Shown here one piece after another: positions 35,060 to 45,050 of a stretch of DNA of 64,000 nucleotides. The notes below the pieces were generated by a model. The model was not told where the DNA came from. It was given only the letters and a program-made list of their open reading frames with translations, and did no database searches. The position numbers were made by a program, and so were the translations under genes. The stretch is from contig VXAZ01001670.1 of the NCBI GenBank assembly GCA_013399875.1, forward strand, positions 2,582,108 through 2,646,107, in the 5' to 3' direction. The number at the start of each line of letters is the position of its first letter. Positions within the stretch are counted from its first letter, which is position 1. The stretch is from Gymnorhina tibicen. Lineage: Eukaryota; Chordata; Aves; Passeriformes; Artamidae.

Positions 35060-35934
35060 CAGCATACGCAAAGGTAACATTTACTGAGAGATACAGAACT
35101 GAATATTATGAAGGACATACATGGATGGAGAGGGTAGCGACACCACTGCAGAGGGCAGCTTGGACCCCCTTCCCAGCATGCCAGGAAAGGAGCTGGATGC
35201 TACCGGACAAGTAACACAATGGAGATAACTGTGGCATATGTGTTTGTAACAAACAGACCATTATAACATACATTTCTATGGGATCACATCTAGTGATTAT
35301 ATAAATCCATATAGAGATCACTGTATAAAAACTTTGTAAAAAATACTTTAAAAAAGTGTAAAAATGTGCATTCAAAAGCACGGCCGACACGGACAGCTGG
35401 GCTGTAAACATTATACTGAATGTGCTTGTGGGGGGGCGCCTGCGCCACCGAGCCCCGACAGGCCTGCCCACCAGATGGGGCTGCATCAAGTGTTTGTGGT
35501 TCTTGGGTTTGGGTTTCCCTCCGGAGCGTGCGCCAGGAGCGGCGGCAGTCTCTGGGCAGGGCGTTGGTGGGCGCTGCGCAGCTGCCGCTCCTCAGCCTGC
35601 AGCCCCCACTACCCACGAGCTGCGTGGTCCTTGCAGGACACGCTGTGGCATCGTGGGTCCCAGGGCTGAGAGCAGGCTGAAGGGCTGTGATGAGGTATCA
35701 CAGGGAGGTTGCCCTCACTGGCACCACCAGCCCTGCTCCCAGGTTCAGCCTCAGAGTACATGGTTGGCAGATTCCTGATCTTCTCTGTTCCCATGTTTGG
35801 TCCATAGTTCCCAAGGAAGCCCACTGGGTCCTGGCTGCACCAGGCCTGGGTGCACAGTTCTTCATACAGTACATACATTAGAGACCCTGGAAGACCCTGC
35901 ACCACTGTCTCCTCCTCCTGGCCCAGTGCCACCT
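35060..35934 (-). other. JDP2: JDP2 3' untranslated region (end approximate)
   Basis: After the JDP2 stop codon the minus strand runs through a CpG-rich block (about 35430-35600) into an AT-rich stretch with TTTTTACAAAG and one AUUUA. The first plausible poly(A) signal is the variant AGTAAA at 35085-35080. No AATAAA or ATTAAA was seen between there and the stop codon. The end point is therefore an estimate; the UTR may be longer. Confidence 0.45.
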
Positions 35935-36120
35935 TCACTTCTTCTCTAGCTGCTCCAGCAGTGGGTTGGCTTCGCTCTCGGGCGTCTTGATGCTGTCTGT
36001 CCGCACGATGCAGGTGGGACGGTGCCGGTTCAGCATCAGGATGAGCTGCTGCCTCTCCTGTTTCAGCTCTTCTATCTGGGCCTTCAGCTCAGCATTCATG
36101 AGCTCTAGACGCTCAGACTC
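35935..36120 (-). CDS. JDP2: JDP2 last coding exon (exon 4; residues 103-163, leucine zipper)
   Basis: This exon follows an acceptor ending CTGCTAG (36121) and ends with TGA at 35937-35935, giving 61 residues. With exon 3 it forms a textbook zipper: Leu100, Leu107, Leu114, Leu121, Leu128 and then His135, exactly seven residues apart. RHRPTC follows the zipper, as in the FOS/ATF3/JDP2 group. Thr148-Pro149 keeps the reported JNK phosphorylation site. The protein ends PLLEQLEKK. JDP2 is a nuclear repressor that dimerises with JUN and ATF2 family members, binds AP-1 and CRE sites, and recruits histone deacetylase activity. ATF3, the closest relative, is excluded by the N-terminus and by synteny with BATF. 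Confidence 0.97.
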   Translation of the reverse strand, partial: ESERLELMNAELKAQIEELKQERQQLILMLNRHRPTCIVRTDSIKTPESEANPLLEQLEKK

Positions 36121-36954
36121 CTAGCAGGACAGGAACACAACCGCATGTGACTTTATCTAGCAGGTCAAGATACAAGAAACAATTTGGCCAACAAGCCACC
36201 TCTGCCCAGTGCTGTCCCTCAGCCCCTGCAGCAGGGAAGCGGACTGAAGACCTGCCAAGGTACCACATCCCTCCAGGCAGTTCATCCCCAGCCCTGCTGC
36301 CTTGTGCTACTTAGTGCCATCACAGGGAAATACACAGCCACCACCTGGGGCAGGTGTCTGCTGTACCCCAGCAAAACCTCTGCCTGGTTGCTTTCTGTGG
36401 TCTGGTAAGGTGCTTGGGAACAAACCCATGTTTAAGTTTTCAACCACCCTATCTGTAAGGATCTGTCCTTGTGAAATGACTCTTTATCTCATGCTGTGCC
36501 ATCTGCCCATGTCTCACCACTGTTTGAAGAAAAATGGCAAGGTGCTGTGACAGTTTTTCTGCCTTGGGATCACAGGTGAATGAGCATCTGGCCACTGAGT
36601 GGGAAAATCTTTAGGACTTTGGTCAATGGGCCAGCACACCGTCAGCCCCTGTCCTGTGCCACACTCGTATGTGTGCTCCTGCTCCAGCACTGAGGTAGAG
36701 ACATTATCATTCCTCTCTCACCGCAAGCCCAGAGCCCACCTCCAGCCCTCTCCAGCCATGGTACCATGGGTAAGCTCTGCCTGGGCATGTACATGGCCAC
36801 GACCTTCAGAGCCTCATGAAAAAGTGGGGCTGTATTTTCCCAGATAAGGGCACTGGAGCAAGGGGAGGCAGAGTTCAGTAGGCCATGTTGCCTGCAGTTG
36901 GAGCACCATTCTAGGGAGGTCCCTGCTGTGCCCTGGGACAGATTAGGCACCCAC
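36121..36954 (-). other. JDP2: JDP2 intron 3
   Basis: An 834-base phase-0 intron splitting the leucine zipper (donor GTGGGT, acceptor CTGCTAG). No features were recognised inside. Confidence 0.85.
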
Positions 36955-37059
36955 CCGCTGCAGGAACTCCGTCCTCTCCTTCTTCTTGTTACGACATCGT
37001 GCTGCTGCTACTTTGTTTTTCTCCCGGCGCCTTTTCCTCCTCTCTTCTTCCTCATCCAG
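36955..37059 (-). CDS. JDP2: JDP2 exon 3 (residues 68-102, basic region)
   Basis: A 105-base, 35-codon, phase-0 exon between an acceptor TTGTTGTAG (37060) and a GTGGGT donor (36954). It opens with the acidic LDEEEE and continues into the basic RRKRRREKNK. The bZIP signature NKVAAARCR is at residues 82-90, with Cys89 as in FOS/JUN-type factors. The exon ends EFLQR, with Leu100 as the first zipper leucine. Its length and phases equal those of BATF exon 2, which encodes the same part of the domain. Confidence 0.97.
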
Positions 37060-40000
37060 CTACAACAAGACAAAGAAACCCAGATCAGAACCAGCAGGTG
37101 TGGGTCGGGGCAGGAGGTAGAGGTGAGCACGTGGCAGGGCAATGTGGCAGCCACCCAGTCATGGGCCTCCAGCAACATGACTTAATCCTCACTGGAACCA
37201 GACGTGCTGCTGCTACAGCCTCTAACTCCACTTTGTGGGAACACAGAGAGGGAGACCTGTACCCATAGCTGAGGACATGGCTGGTAGGGGACAGACAACC
37301 CTTCACAGGGCTGCTCCCTCCCTGAGAGAGGGCAGAGATAGATACTTGAGCCCCCTCCCAGAAACATGAGCAGTTTGTCACACAGACATCTACAGGCTCA
37401 GCTCTGTGAGCACAGACATTGAAAGCATGACGCAGCCAAGGACGAGAGGCAGAAAAATCCAGAAGATACCCCAGCTGGGCCTGCCCCATTCCAATACCTG
37501 TCTGCTGCAGCTTCAGCACTGTCTGAGTCGCAGGGCCACCACAGTAAGGTGGGGACAGGGGATAAGGAAGCAGGACACAGCAGTACCTGCAGTGTTCACC
37601 ATGACTCAGTTCTCTGTGCTCTTTGACCCAAACAACACAGGCCAGGCCAATAGGCCCTATGGGTTAGAAACCCATAATCAAAGTATTTATGGATATATGC
37701 TACAAAGCCTGTATAAATGTCCTATGGCATGGCTACATCCAAGAACCCAAACTAGCTCCTTCAAGAAAAATCTGAGTTCTGGAAAGTCCTGTGAAATCAG
37801 GTTATACTTTGTAGCATGGATAGAGAAGAAAAGGTCCCCAGTGCCTTCATCCACATTTTGCCTGGGTCTCTGAAATTTGAAGTGTCAGACTGAACTGCCT
37901 CATTTCTATTGAGTGATACCTGACGGCCACAAGAACACCCCACATGTAGGCGCACCAGTAGTGCCCGATGGTAACGAAGGCTGCAGGTGCCATCATCCAC
38001 ACTAAACTCTGCACACTGCTAACAGTCACCAGGTCCAAAACCCACTAATCAAAACATCCCAGTGTGATGCAGAAGGACTGGACAAAACATGGACTCAGCA
38101 AAGGTAGGGTGAAGGGGTAGCTTAAGTAAGCTGCATGTCCAATACCCAGCACATAGCATGCTGTAGGAAGGCAACACCTGAGCTTTATAGCACTAATGGT
38201 TTTGCATCTTCTCTACCTTAATTTCCAAGCATTACACCAAAGTTGCTATTTTAGCTGGGGCTAAAATATTAAGCAAAGCCAGCACAAGCTATGCACAGAC
38301 TTCCACAAAGCCAGGCTGCCACCATTCCTTTGCCAAGGCAGTGTCATGGGGCACCAATGTACCACACTTGGGAGAACTAGAATTGGAACTGCACTGATAC
38401 CCCCAAGTCCAGTCAGAAATGGACAGCTCACACTGCACTCTAGATGTGACAGGTTAGCAGAAGTAATCTGGAAGGCTTTAACTCTACATTCTGCTTGTCA
38501 GCTCTTACAAAATTTCCTGACAGAAATTAAGAGGAGGTGGACATCAGGGTAGATGCAATTCCCCTCTGCACATTTACCAGCCACTCATCCACCCCTAAGA
38601 CAGCTTCTTGGCATTTTAGTTCAAGGATTACTAGGAGGGTGCAAAGAGGTAACGTGCTCACAGCTCCAAAGCTCAAAAACCACCCCCAAACTTAGCTTCA
38701 AAAGTACATCTTGGGGTGTAACAGGAACTGGAAGAGCAACCAGCAACTGCACCAGCCCTGGGAACTGCCTGACATTTCCATGCCTTGTTGGTCCATTCAA
38801 CCAGAATTACAGAATAAGTGACCTGTCTCTGACTCTGCCTCCACCCCACAGAGGGCCCAGCAGAGGTCTGTGTCCTTTAGATGGGGTACAGATGCTCAAG
38901 GAAGGTGGCTCAGCACAGACAGAAGCAGCTTGAACTCTTGGCTCTGCTTTTTGACCACAGCTCCTATAGCTTCATAGAAATACAGAAATGTTTGGGTTGG
39001 AAGAGACCTTAAAGATCACCTAGTTCCAAGCCCCCTGCCATGGGCAGGTACACCTCCCAGTAGAGCAGTTGCTGAAAGCCCTGTCCAGTCTGGTCTTGAA
39101 CACTTCCAGGTACAGGGAATCCACAAATCCTCAGGGTAGAGAAGTTCTCTTCTTCAAGAAAGCAGGTTTTCCCCATCTGCTTCTGCTTGATTTCAGTTCA
39201 AAAAGGTGACATGGCTCTGGTGCTGAGGGTTAGGACGTTATTTAGAGGCACAAGGGACAGCGATGATGTATCACCCAATAGCATGTCTCAGCAGCTGATC
39301 TCCAGGGGATCCCTGTGGGTAGAAGGTCTAGGGATGCCTCCTGAACTGCTTCAGTCAGCAGCCTCAGAGACTGAGGCTATCGTCTGCCTGAGGGGCAGGG
39401 CTCAGTCCCAGAGGGAGCACCCCAGGTGGGATTCGGTGGTGGAGGAGCCCAGCAGCACCTGCCTACACCTGTCCAAGAGGAGCTTGTCCAGTGGGGCTGT
39501 CCATCAACCTGCAGAGAAGCCAGCACCCAACACTCACTGGGTGGGTTTTGTGTGTATGCTCCCAGGCATAAACACCCCAATGCCAGGAGATGCTGGTACC
39601 CCCAGCAGAGCAGAGAGCTGCCTTGCCCAGGCTCATGGCAAGCAGCCTGTCCTGCCAGGCACCACACAGAGCGGCATGCCGGCACCCAGCATTCCTGGGC
39701 TCCGGCCCCCTGCAAGAGGAAAGCAGCTGCAGGCTGCATTGCAAAACCATGCGTGGGCAGCTTCTGGCTACTCATGGGATAAGCAGCTACCGCTTCAGCT
39801 CCCTCAGGCTTTTGCTGCAAAGCCTTGCCAAGGGCAGCTCCATTTGCTGTCTTCAACTCCTCAGCTTCACAGGCCATGCAGGGGAGGAACCAGCTGCACG
39901 GAAGGTAGCTGTGCAGGGGCTGCCAGTGGGTTTTCTCTTATCTTTTCTCCACATGGTGCCTCAACAGCTGGCTCAGAGGACACTCAGCAATTCCAGTACC

Positions 40001-41579
40001 TGCTGTGGGGCAGAACTGCCCGGTCCCTGTTACACAGATGCCGGTGACATTGCATACCCATGCCCACAAAAAGCAAAAGCAGCTGTTGCAGGGCCAGCTC
40101 AGAGGTGTTCGAGATGCCCCAGGAAAGGAGCTGGGCCCGGGAAGACAGCATAGCCACAGAGTCACCCTCTTTCCTCCCCAACCCATGAAGCAAGGCAGGC
40201 ACTGCAGCCCGTTTGCTGCATAATACCCAGGCTAAGAGCTTGGAAGAGAATTTGGCTTCAGCTGCAAATCCACGACTGCTTTGCCCTTAGAGGAACCAAA
40301 GCTATTAGCATCCTCCAGGGCCTTACGATTGCCTCCCACAGTATCCTAGCCTCAGCTCCTGTCACTGCAGAGCTGCCCAGTCCTTCCCAGGCGACCTCCA
40401 GGCTGCACAAGCTGACTGGACACTCTCTTGGGCACAGAGCTCCTATGCAAGGTGATCAAATGGACTATATCATACCAGTTCTACCCGCAGGAGTCCATCT
40501 CAAGTGGCTGGGGGGAAAGAACGGGGATGCTCTGCACTGGTGGACCTGGCTGCTGCTGAGCTTCTGCCAAAAGAATTGGGCTAAATCAAGTGTCAGCACC
40601 ATTTGGAGAGCAGGTTGCTCCCTGGAACTGCTATTTTACCCCCTTCAGCTCACAGCTCATCACAGGCAGCTTTTCACATCATCTAGCACCTCCTTGCTCA
40701 TGCTTCCAGAGAACACACATCACCCCAGGCTCATATGGCATCATCCGAGATAACCTCACACAGGAGCAAATGCTCAGTTCAGAAGGCTGTTTATTGGACC
40801 TTCTAACAGCAGCCACCTCCCTGGGACCTCTGAAACAGTGGGCTCACAGCTTCATCTGCAGGCAGTATGTAGGAGGTGCAAACACTCACCACCAGTACAG
40901 CCAGCCAGAGTAAAAGACTGGACAACCAACACATGGGACAGCCATACAAGGAAAACACTGTCCAAGCATCTCCCTAGTCCTTTCAGCCTGGTCCTGACAT
41001 GGCAGCCTGTGGTACCAAGCAGAAACTACCCACCTTCCCCATCCCAGGAAACTCAAGGTGAAGCCAGGGCCCACCCCAAGCAATGGGGCGGGGGCAGCTC
41101 CCAGCCAGCAGCACCTGCGGCACAGGCTGAGTCACTGCTCCACACCACTTGTCCACACACCTCATCCCTGCTGGAGAGACAACACCAATGCCAGAAGCAC
41201 TAAGGGCTTGTTGACATGGGTGACAGGTTGTGTGACTTCTACTTGGGGTGTGTGCCCCAACCAAGGGATATGTTGGCTGCACCAGACCCCGCTCCACAGG
41301 CAGGGTTTGAGTTCAGCTGGCTGCCAGTGGCTGCATTGGACCAGTCAGGTCTGGGATGCTGAGGCTACCACTGCCAGCCAGGGACAGAAAGTCAGGCAGG
41401 GGGAAGAGGCCGCTAGTGGGGCAGCCGCCAACATGCATGCACACCACCAAACAGGGAGCTTACAGAACACACTGCTGGCCACCCTCGTATGACAGCCAAG
41501 CACAGGCAGGAGGGAAACCCAGGCAAGTGCAGACAACAGCCCTGCAGGGCCACCTGCGGCCAGCGCCCCCAGTACTCAC
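37060..41579 (-). other. JDP2: JDP2 intron 2
   Basis: A 4.5-kb phase-0 intron. It contains a CR1 3' fragment at 38972-39195. It also carries a stop-poor, GC-richer stretch at 39.2-40.2 kb, where long frames are open on both strands, the longest with an ATG at 39211-40047 on the plus strand. AP-1 heptamers lie at 37602-37608 and 41128-41134. No coding function was recognised. Confidence 0.8.
38972..39195 (-). mobile_element. CR1 LINE 3'-end fragment
   Basis: TCATAGAAATACAGAAATG, GTTTGGGTTGGAAGAGACCT, TAAAGATCACCTAGTTCCA, CCCCTGCCATGGGCAGG and GAACACTTCCAGG are the reverse complement of a CR1 3' end, here in JDP2 intron 2. The right boundary is approximate. Confidence 0.85.
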
Positions 41580-41780
41580 CTCACTTTTGACAGGCTGGGG
41601 TCTCTTCCCAAGCTTCACCTCCAGGAAGTGGAGCGGTGAGATCATGGCCCCGATGTTGCGGATGTCGGCGCACTTCAGCTCCTCGGCAGTCAGCGCTGTG
41701 CCAGGCAGTCCTGTCAAGGGGCCAAGCCCAGGCAGCGCGCCAGCCGTCAGCGACGGGTCGGGGATCTGCCCTGGCATCAT
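41580..41780 (-). CDS. JDP2: JDP2 exon 2, coding part (residues 1-67, start codon)
   Basis: Tandem ATGs at 41780-41775 open the frame (MMPGQIPDPSLTAGALPGLG). It then runs through PLTGLPGTALTAEELKCADI to LGKRPQPVKSE and a GTGAGT donor at 41579, in phase 0. The three coding exons give 67 + 35 + 61 = 163 residues, the length of human JDP2. The N-terminal region contains the segment reported to inhibit histone acetylation. The exon itself begins at 41803 after a CCCCCTGCAG acceptor, leaving 23 bases of upstream sequence in frame with no stop. An N-terminally extended isoform is therefore not excluded. The first ATG has G at -3 and the second has A at -3. Confidence 0.97.
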
Positions 41781-41803
41781 AGCAGGGGAAACAGCTTCGT
41801 AGG
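41781..41803 (-). other. JDP2: JDP2 exon 2, 5' untranslated part
   Basis: Twenty-three bases between the 3' splice site (AG at 41805-41804, pyrimidine tract upstream) and the start codon. Read in frame they encode YEAVSPA without a stop. Confidence 0.8.
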
Positions 41804-43250
41804 CTGCAGGGGGAGACAGACATCCCATTACAACCCAGCTACAGGGCCTCATGACACAGCACAAGCCAAACTCATGCTACAGTTCCATCACCTACAGGGG
41901 TACGAATCAAGGAAGGCAGAAATTCTCCCCCAGGAAGGACAAAGGCAGTGAATATGCAGAATCTGTATGATAGAAACCAAAATATATGAATCCTGCTAGG
42001 AAGAATAGGCTACTGGGGGGTAGATCAGGAAGGGAGGAGACCTGAGAGGCAAAGCACCAGAAGAACAGGAGCTGGCTGCAAAGACAGTGATATGATCCCA
42101 TGGACACCCTTCTCTGGAGTACAGCAGATCAAGGTTTGCTCTTAAATGAGTTTTGATTAATTAATGTGTGGATTATTAGTACAAGAAGAAAGTGGCACAA
42201 AGAGGACCATAATATGCCCTAGGCTGGATTTCTTCTGGGCAGGTTCAGCCCACTGGTCAGGGCTGGGACGCAGCACACAAAGACCACAGATAAAACTGCA
42301 AGAAAAAAACCCGCCACTGTACAAACAGCTCCCAGTAGAGACATGAGAAAACAAAGGCTGGAGGGGAAAGGAAATGATGCAAGGTTCAAAAGTCATCTTC
42401 TATCAGGAAAGGAAAAAAAGTGAGACTAGGATCAGGGCAAACTTCAGCAAGTCACTTATAGGGAGGAGAAAGGGAATTATCAGTAAATATGAAGAACAAG
42501 CAGCAAAGAGATAATAAAATTAAGCCTAAAATGGGAATTCCATAGAGCTGAAGCTGTTACATCAGTCCAAAAACCATGGGACCAGATGGTTGTTGGCTGC
42601 AATGCAAGTACATCCCTGCTGTGTAACTGGCCTGGGACACTCACAAGTTACCTGTTTACAACATGCAGAGTCAACTTCTGTCCACAGAGCAGCCATTTGC
42701 CCCTCTTCTTCAACTCAACCACATGTCCCAGTGTGCGTGCACTGCTCGCCTTGCTCAGCCCAGCCTAAGAAGTCCCAGCACACTGTAGGAGCCTCCAGGC
42801 TTCCACCTCATTCTGCCCCTGTGCAGGAGGCACCAATATAGCAGGGATAAGGATGGGCAGTGTCAAGAGCAAGAAACAGTCCTAAGGAGTGGACCCAAAA
42901 TCTCACTGTGCAGCTTCCTACAACCACAAGAGGCAGTCACAAGACAGGGTTCAACAAACAGCTTGGGAGACTCATGGAGCCTCTCATAGCACCAAGTGTC
43001 AGAGCAAGGAGGAGCATTAAATGAGGAGTAACACGCACTTGCCCTGCTCTTTTCGAAGCATCCACTCTCATCTGCTGAGACCAGGCAACAGGCGATACCA
43101 GACTTTTGGCCCAGGCAGTACAGCTGTGCCGACCCATGCACACACACAGAGCCAAGCCAGCTGCCACAGCTGCTCAGTCTGGGGTGACAAATCTATGTCA
43201 GTACCAGGCTGAAAACTTGAGTAAAGCTGCATGGGAGATAGAACTGCTGG

Positions 43251-43345
43251 ATCAGAGAGTCACAGAACAATTGAGGCTGGGAGGGACCTCTGGAGATTGC
43301 CAGGTCCAGCCACCCTCTTCAGGTGGAGTCAGTGGGAGAAGGCTG
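43251..43345 (-). mobile_element. CR1 LINE 3'-end fragment
   Basis: ATCAGAGAGTCACAGAACA, GAGGCTGGGAGGGACCTCTG and GAGATTGCCAGGTCCAGCC match a diverged CR1 3' terminus in reverse complement. Confidence 0.7.
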
Positions 43346-44147
43346 AACAGGGTTAATCATGACAAACAGAGAAGTTAAGGATTTCTTGGCAGTGGCACAT
43401 CTCTTTACCCAAGAGATTATTTAATACATTTGTTAATGTGAAGGAACCAGCGATAAGCAGCAGAAGGGAAGGAAAAACAAGCATACAGGCTAGTCAAGGG
43501 CAGAGAGGCTAATGCAAGCTCCACAGCTTCCAGCACGAGTGCTGTGAAAGCTGTATTGGTGTGACAGACAATGATTTGCAGCAGAGAGGGCCTACAAGCT
43601 GCAATGAGCTGGGAGCTGTCATACAGTCTAATCTGCCAATGAAGAGGTCCAGGTGTCAGCATGGGATGTCCCCCAGCAGGGTTTGCTCAACTGTGACCAA
43701 GAAGACTTGAGACAGATCAGGGAAAGCAAATGCAGCAGGACAGAAAACATAAAGAGGTGGCAAGCAGGAATCAAGCCCTCTGCTCCAGTCATCCTTTAGG
43801 AGACCAGAAAGGGGAGAGCAAGCCAGTGCTGAGCAGTGCTGGGAGCACTGCTGTGGGGAGAGGAAGCTGGGGGGAGGTGATCTGCATAAGGTCATTAAAG
43901 CCTGAAAAGGAGAAGACAGGAAAGACAGACAAGTAACTTCTCAAGAGAAGTAATATCACGAGATGAAATGGACTCATGCCCATTTGGCGACAGAAAAGAA
44001 AGAGAAGATGCTTGGTAATGATACTCTGACTCAGAAAAGACTACAGGTCAACTCCTTGAGATTGCAAGGACCTAAACTGATGCAAAGTATTCATTCTTCC
44101 ACAGCAATCTCTAAACTAGACAACTGTAATTCCACACCTGCAGTGGA

Positions 44148-44196
44148 ATCTTGTACCAACATCTTATACCAGAATCTGCACCAACATCTTGTACAG
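44148..44196. repeat. 13-bp minisatellite
   Basis: Four imperfect units of ATCTTGTACCAAC, each 11-13 bases long, lie in tandem. Confidence 0.75.
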
Positions 44197-44654
44197 TGTC
44201 CAGAGATGCCCAGTGCAGCCAGGCTCTAAAGCTGCATGCTACCTCCCTCCCCCTTCCTTTCAGGCCTACACATGGCTAAGATGCTTCACCCCTCCAGAAA
44301 TAAGCACCATCACACCCTTAGGCTGCACTCCAGATAGGAACACTCAAGTTATTTAGGGAGTGTGGCTAAATCCCTACCACCTTCCTCAGAGATTGTCCCT
44401 CTCCAGCAGAAAAGCACCGGGTCAGTGAGGTGGCACTGCAAAGGCACAGTGATTACAGAGGTTCTTCCCAGGACCCCCTGCCACAAGACAGAGCTGTGTG
44501 GAGTTAAATTCAGTCTACCATTTTGGGATAGCTGTACGCACTGCAGAGCTGGCCATTTCCCTGCTGCTGCCACCACGGTGACATGCTGTGGCACTGGGGA
44601 AGACACCTGCCAACAGTAGCACAGCCTGGGCCAGCTGCTGCACACCCCTCACCA

Positions 44655-45050
44655 GCAATCCCACAGATATCCAACCTAAACCTCCCCTGACGCAGCTTCA
44701 TGCCATTTCCTCAACTCCTGTCACTGGTCACAAGAGTAAAGAGATTGGTATCTGCCCCTCTGCTTCCCCTCCTGAGGAAGCTGTAACTGCAATGAGGTTT
44801 CCCCTCAGTCTCCGCCAGGCTGAACAAACCAAGTGACCTCAGCCACTCCTCATGTGGTTTCCCCTCCAGGCCCTTCACCATCCTTGTGGCCCTCTTTTGG
44901 ATGCTATCTGATGGCCTAATGTCTTTTTTATACTGTGGTGCCCAAAACTGCTCACAGTACTCAGGTGAGGCTGCACCAGTGTGGAGAGGAGCAGGACAAT
45001 CCCCTCCCTGACTGGCTGGCAACGCCGTGCTTGTTTTTCATCATGACATG
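44655..45050 (-). mobile_element. CR1 LINE fragment with decayed reverse-transcriptase C-terminus
   Basis: The minus strand still translates over about 100 residues into the end of the CR1 second open reading frame: SPEYCEQFWAPQYKKDI, QKRATRMVKGLEGKPHEEW, LRSLGLFSLAETEGK and LFTLVTSDRS, followed in another frame by LRQGRFRLDI. Frame changes and an early stop show that it is inactive. The plus strand has the matching antisense landmarks, such as GGCTGAACAAACCAAGTGAC and AGTACTCAGGTGAGGCTGC. Confidence 0.9.

Noticed and set aside
5736..44033. Ten AP-1 heptamers (TGAGTCA/TGACTCA) around AP-1-family genes, suggesting autoregulation
   Set aside because: About eight are expected by chance in 64 kb counting both orientations, so there is no enrichment. 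Sites found start at 5736, 10562, 14014, 15959, 16467, 18550, 26557, 37602, 41128 and 44027.
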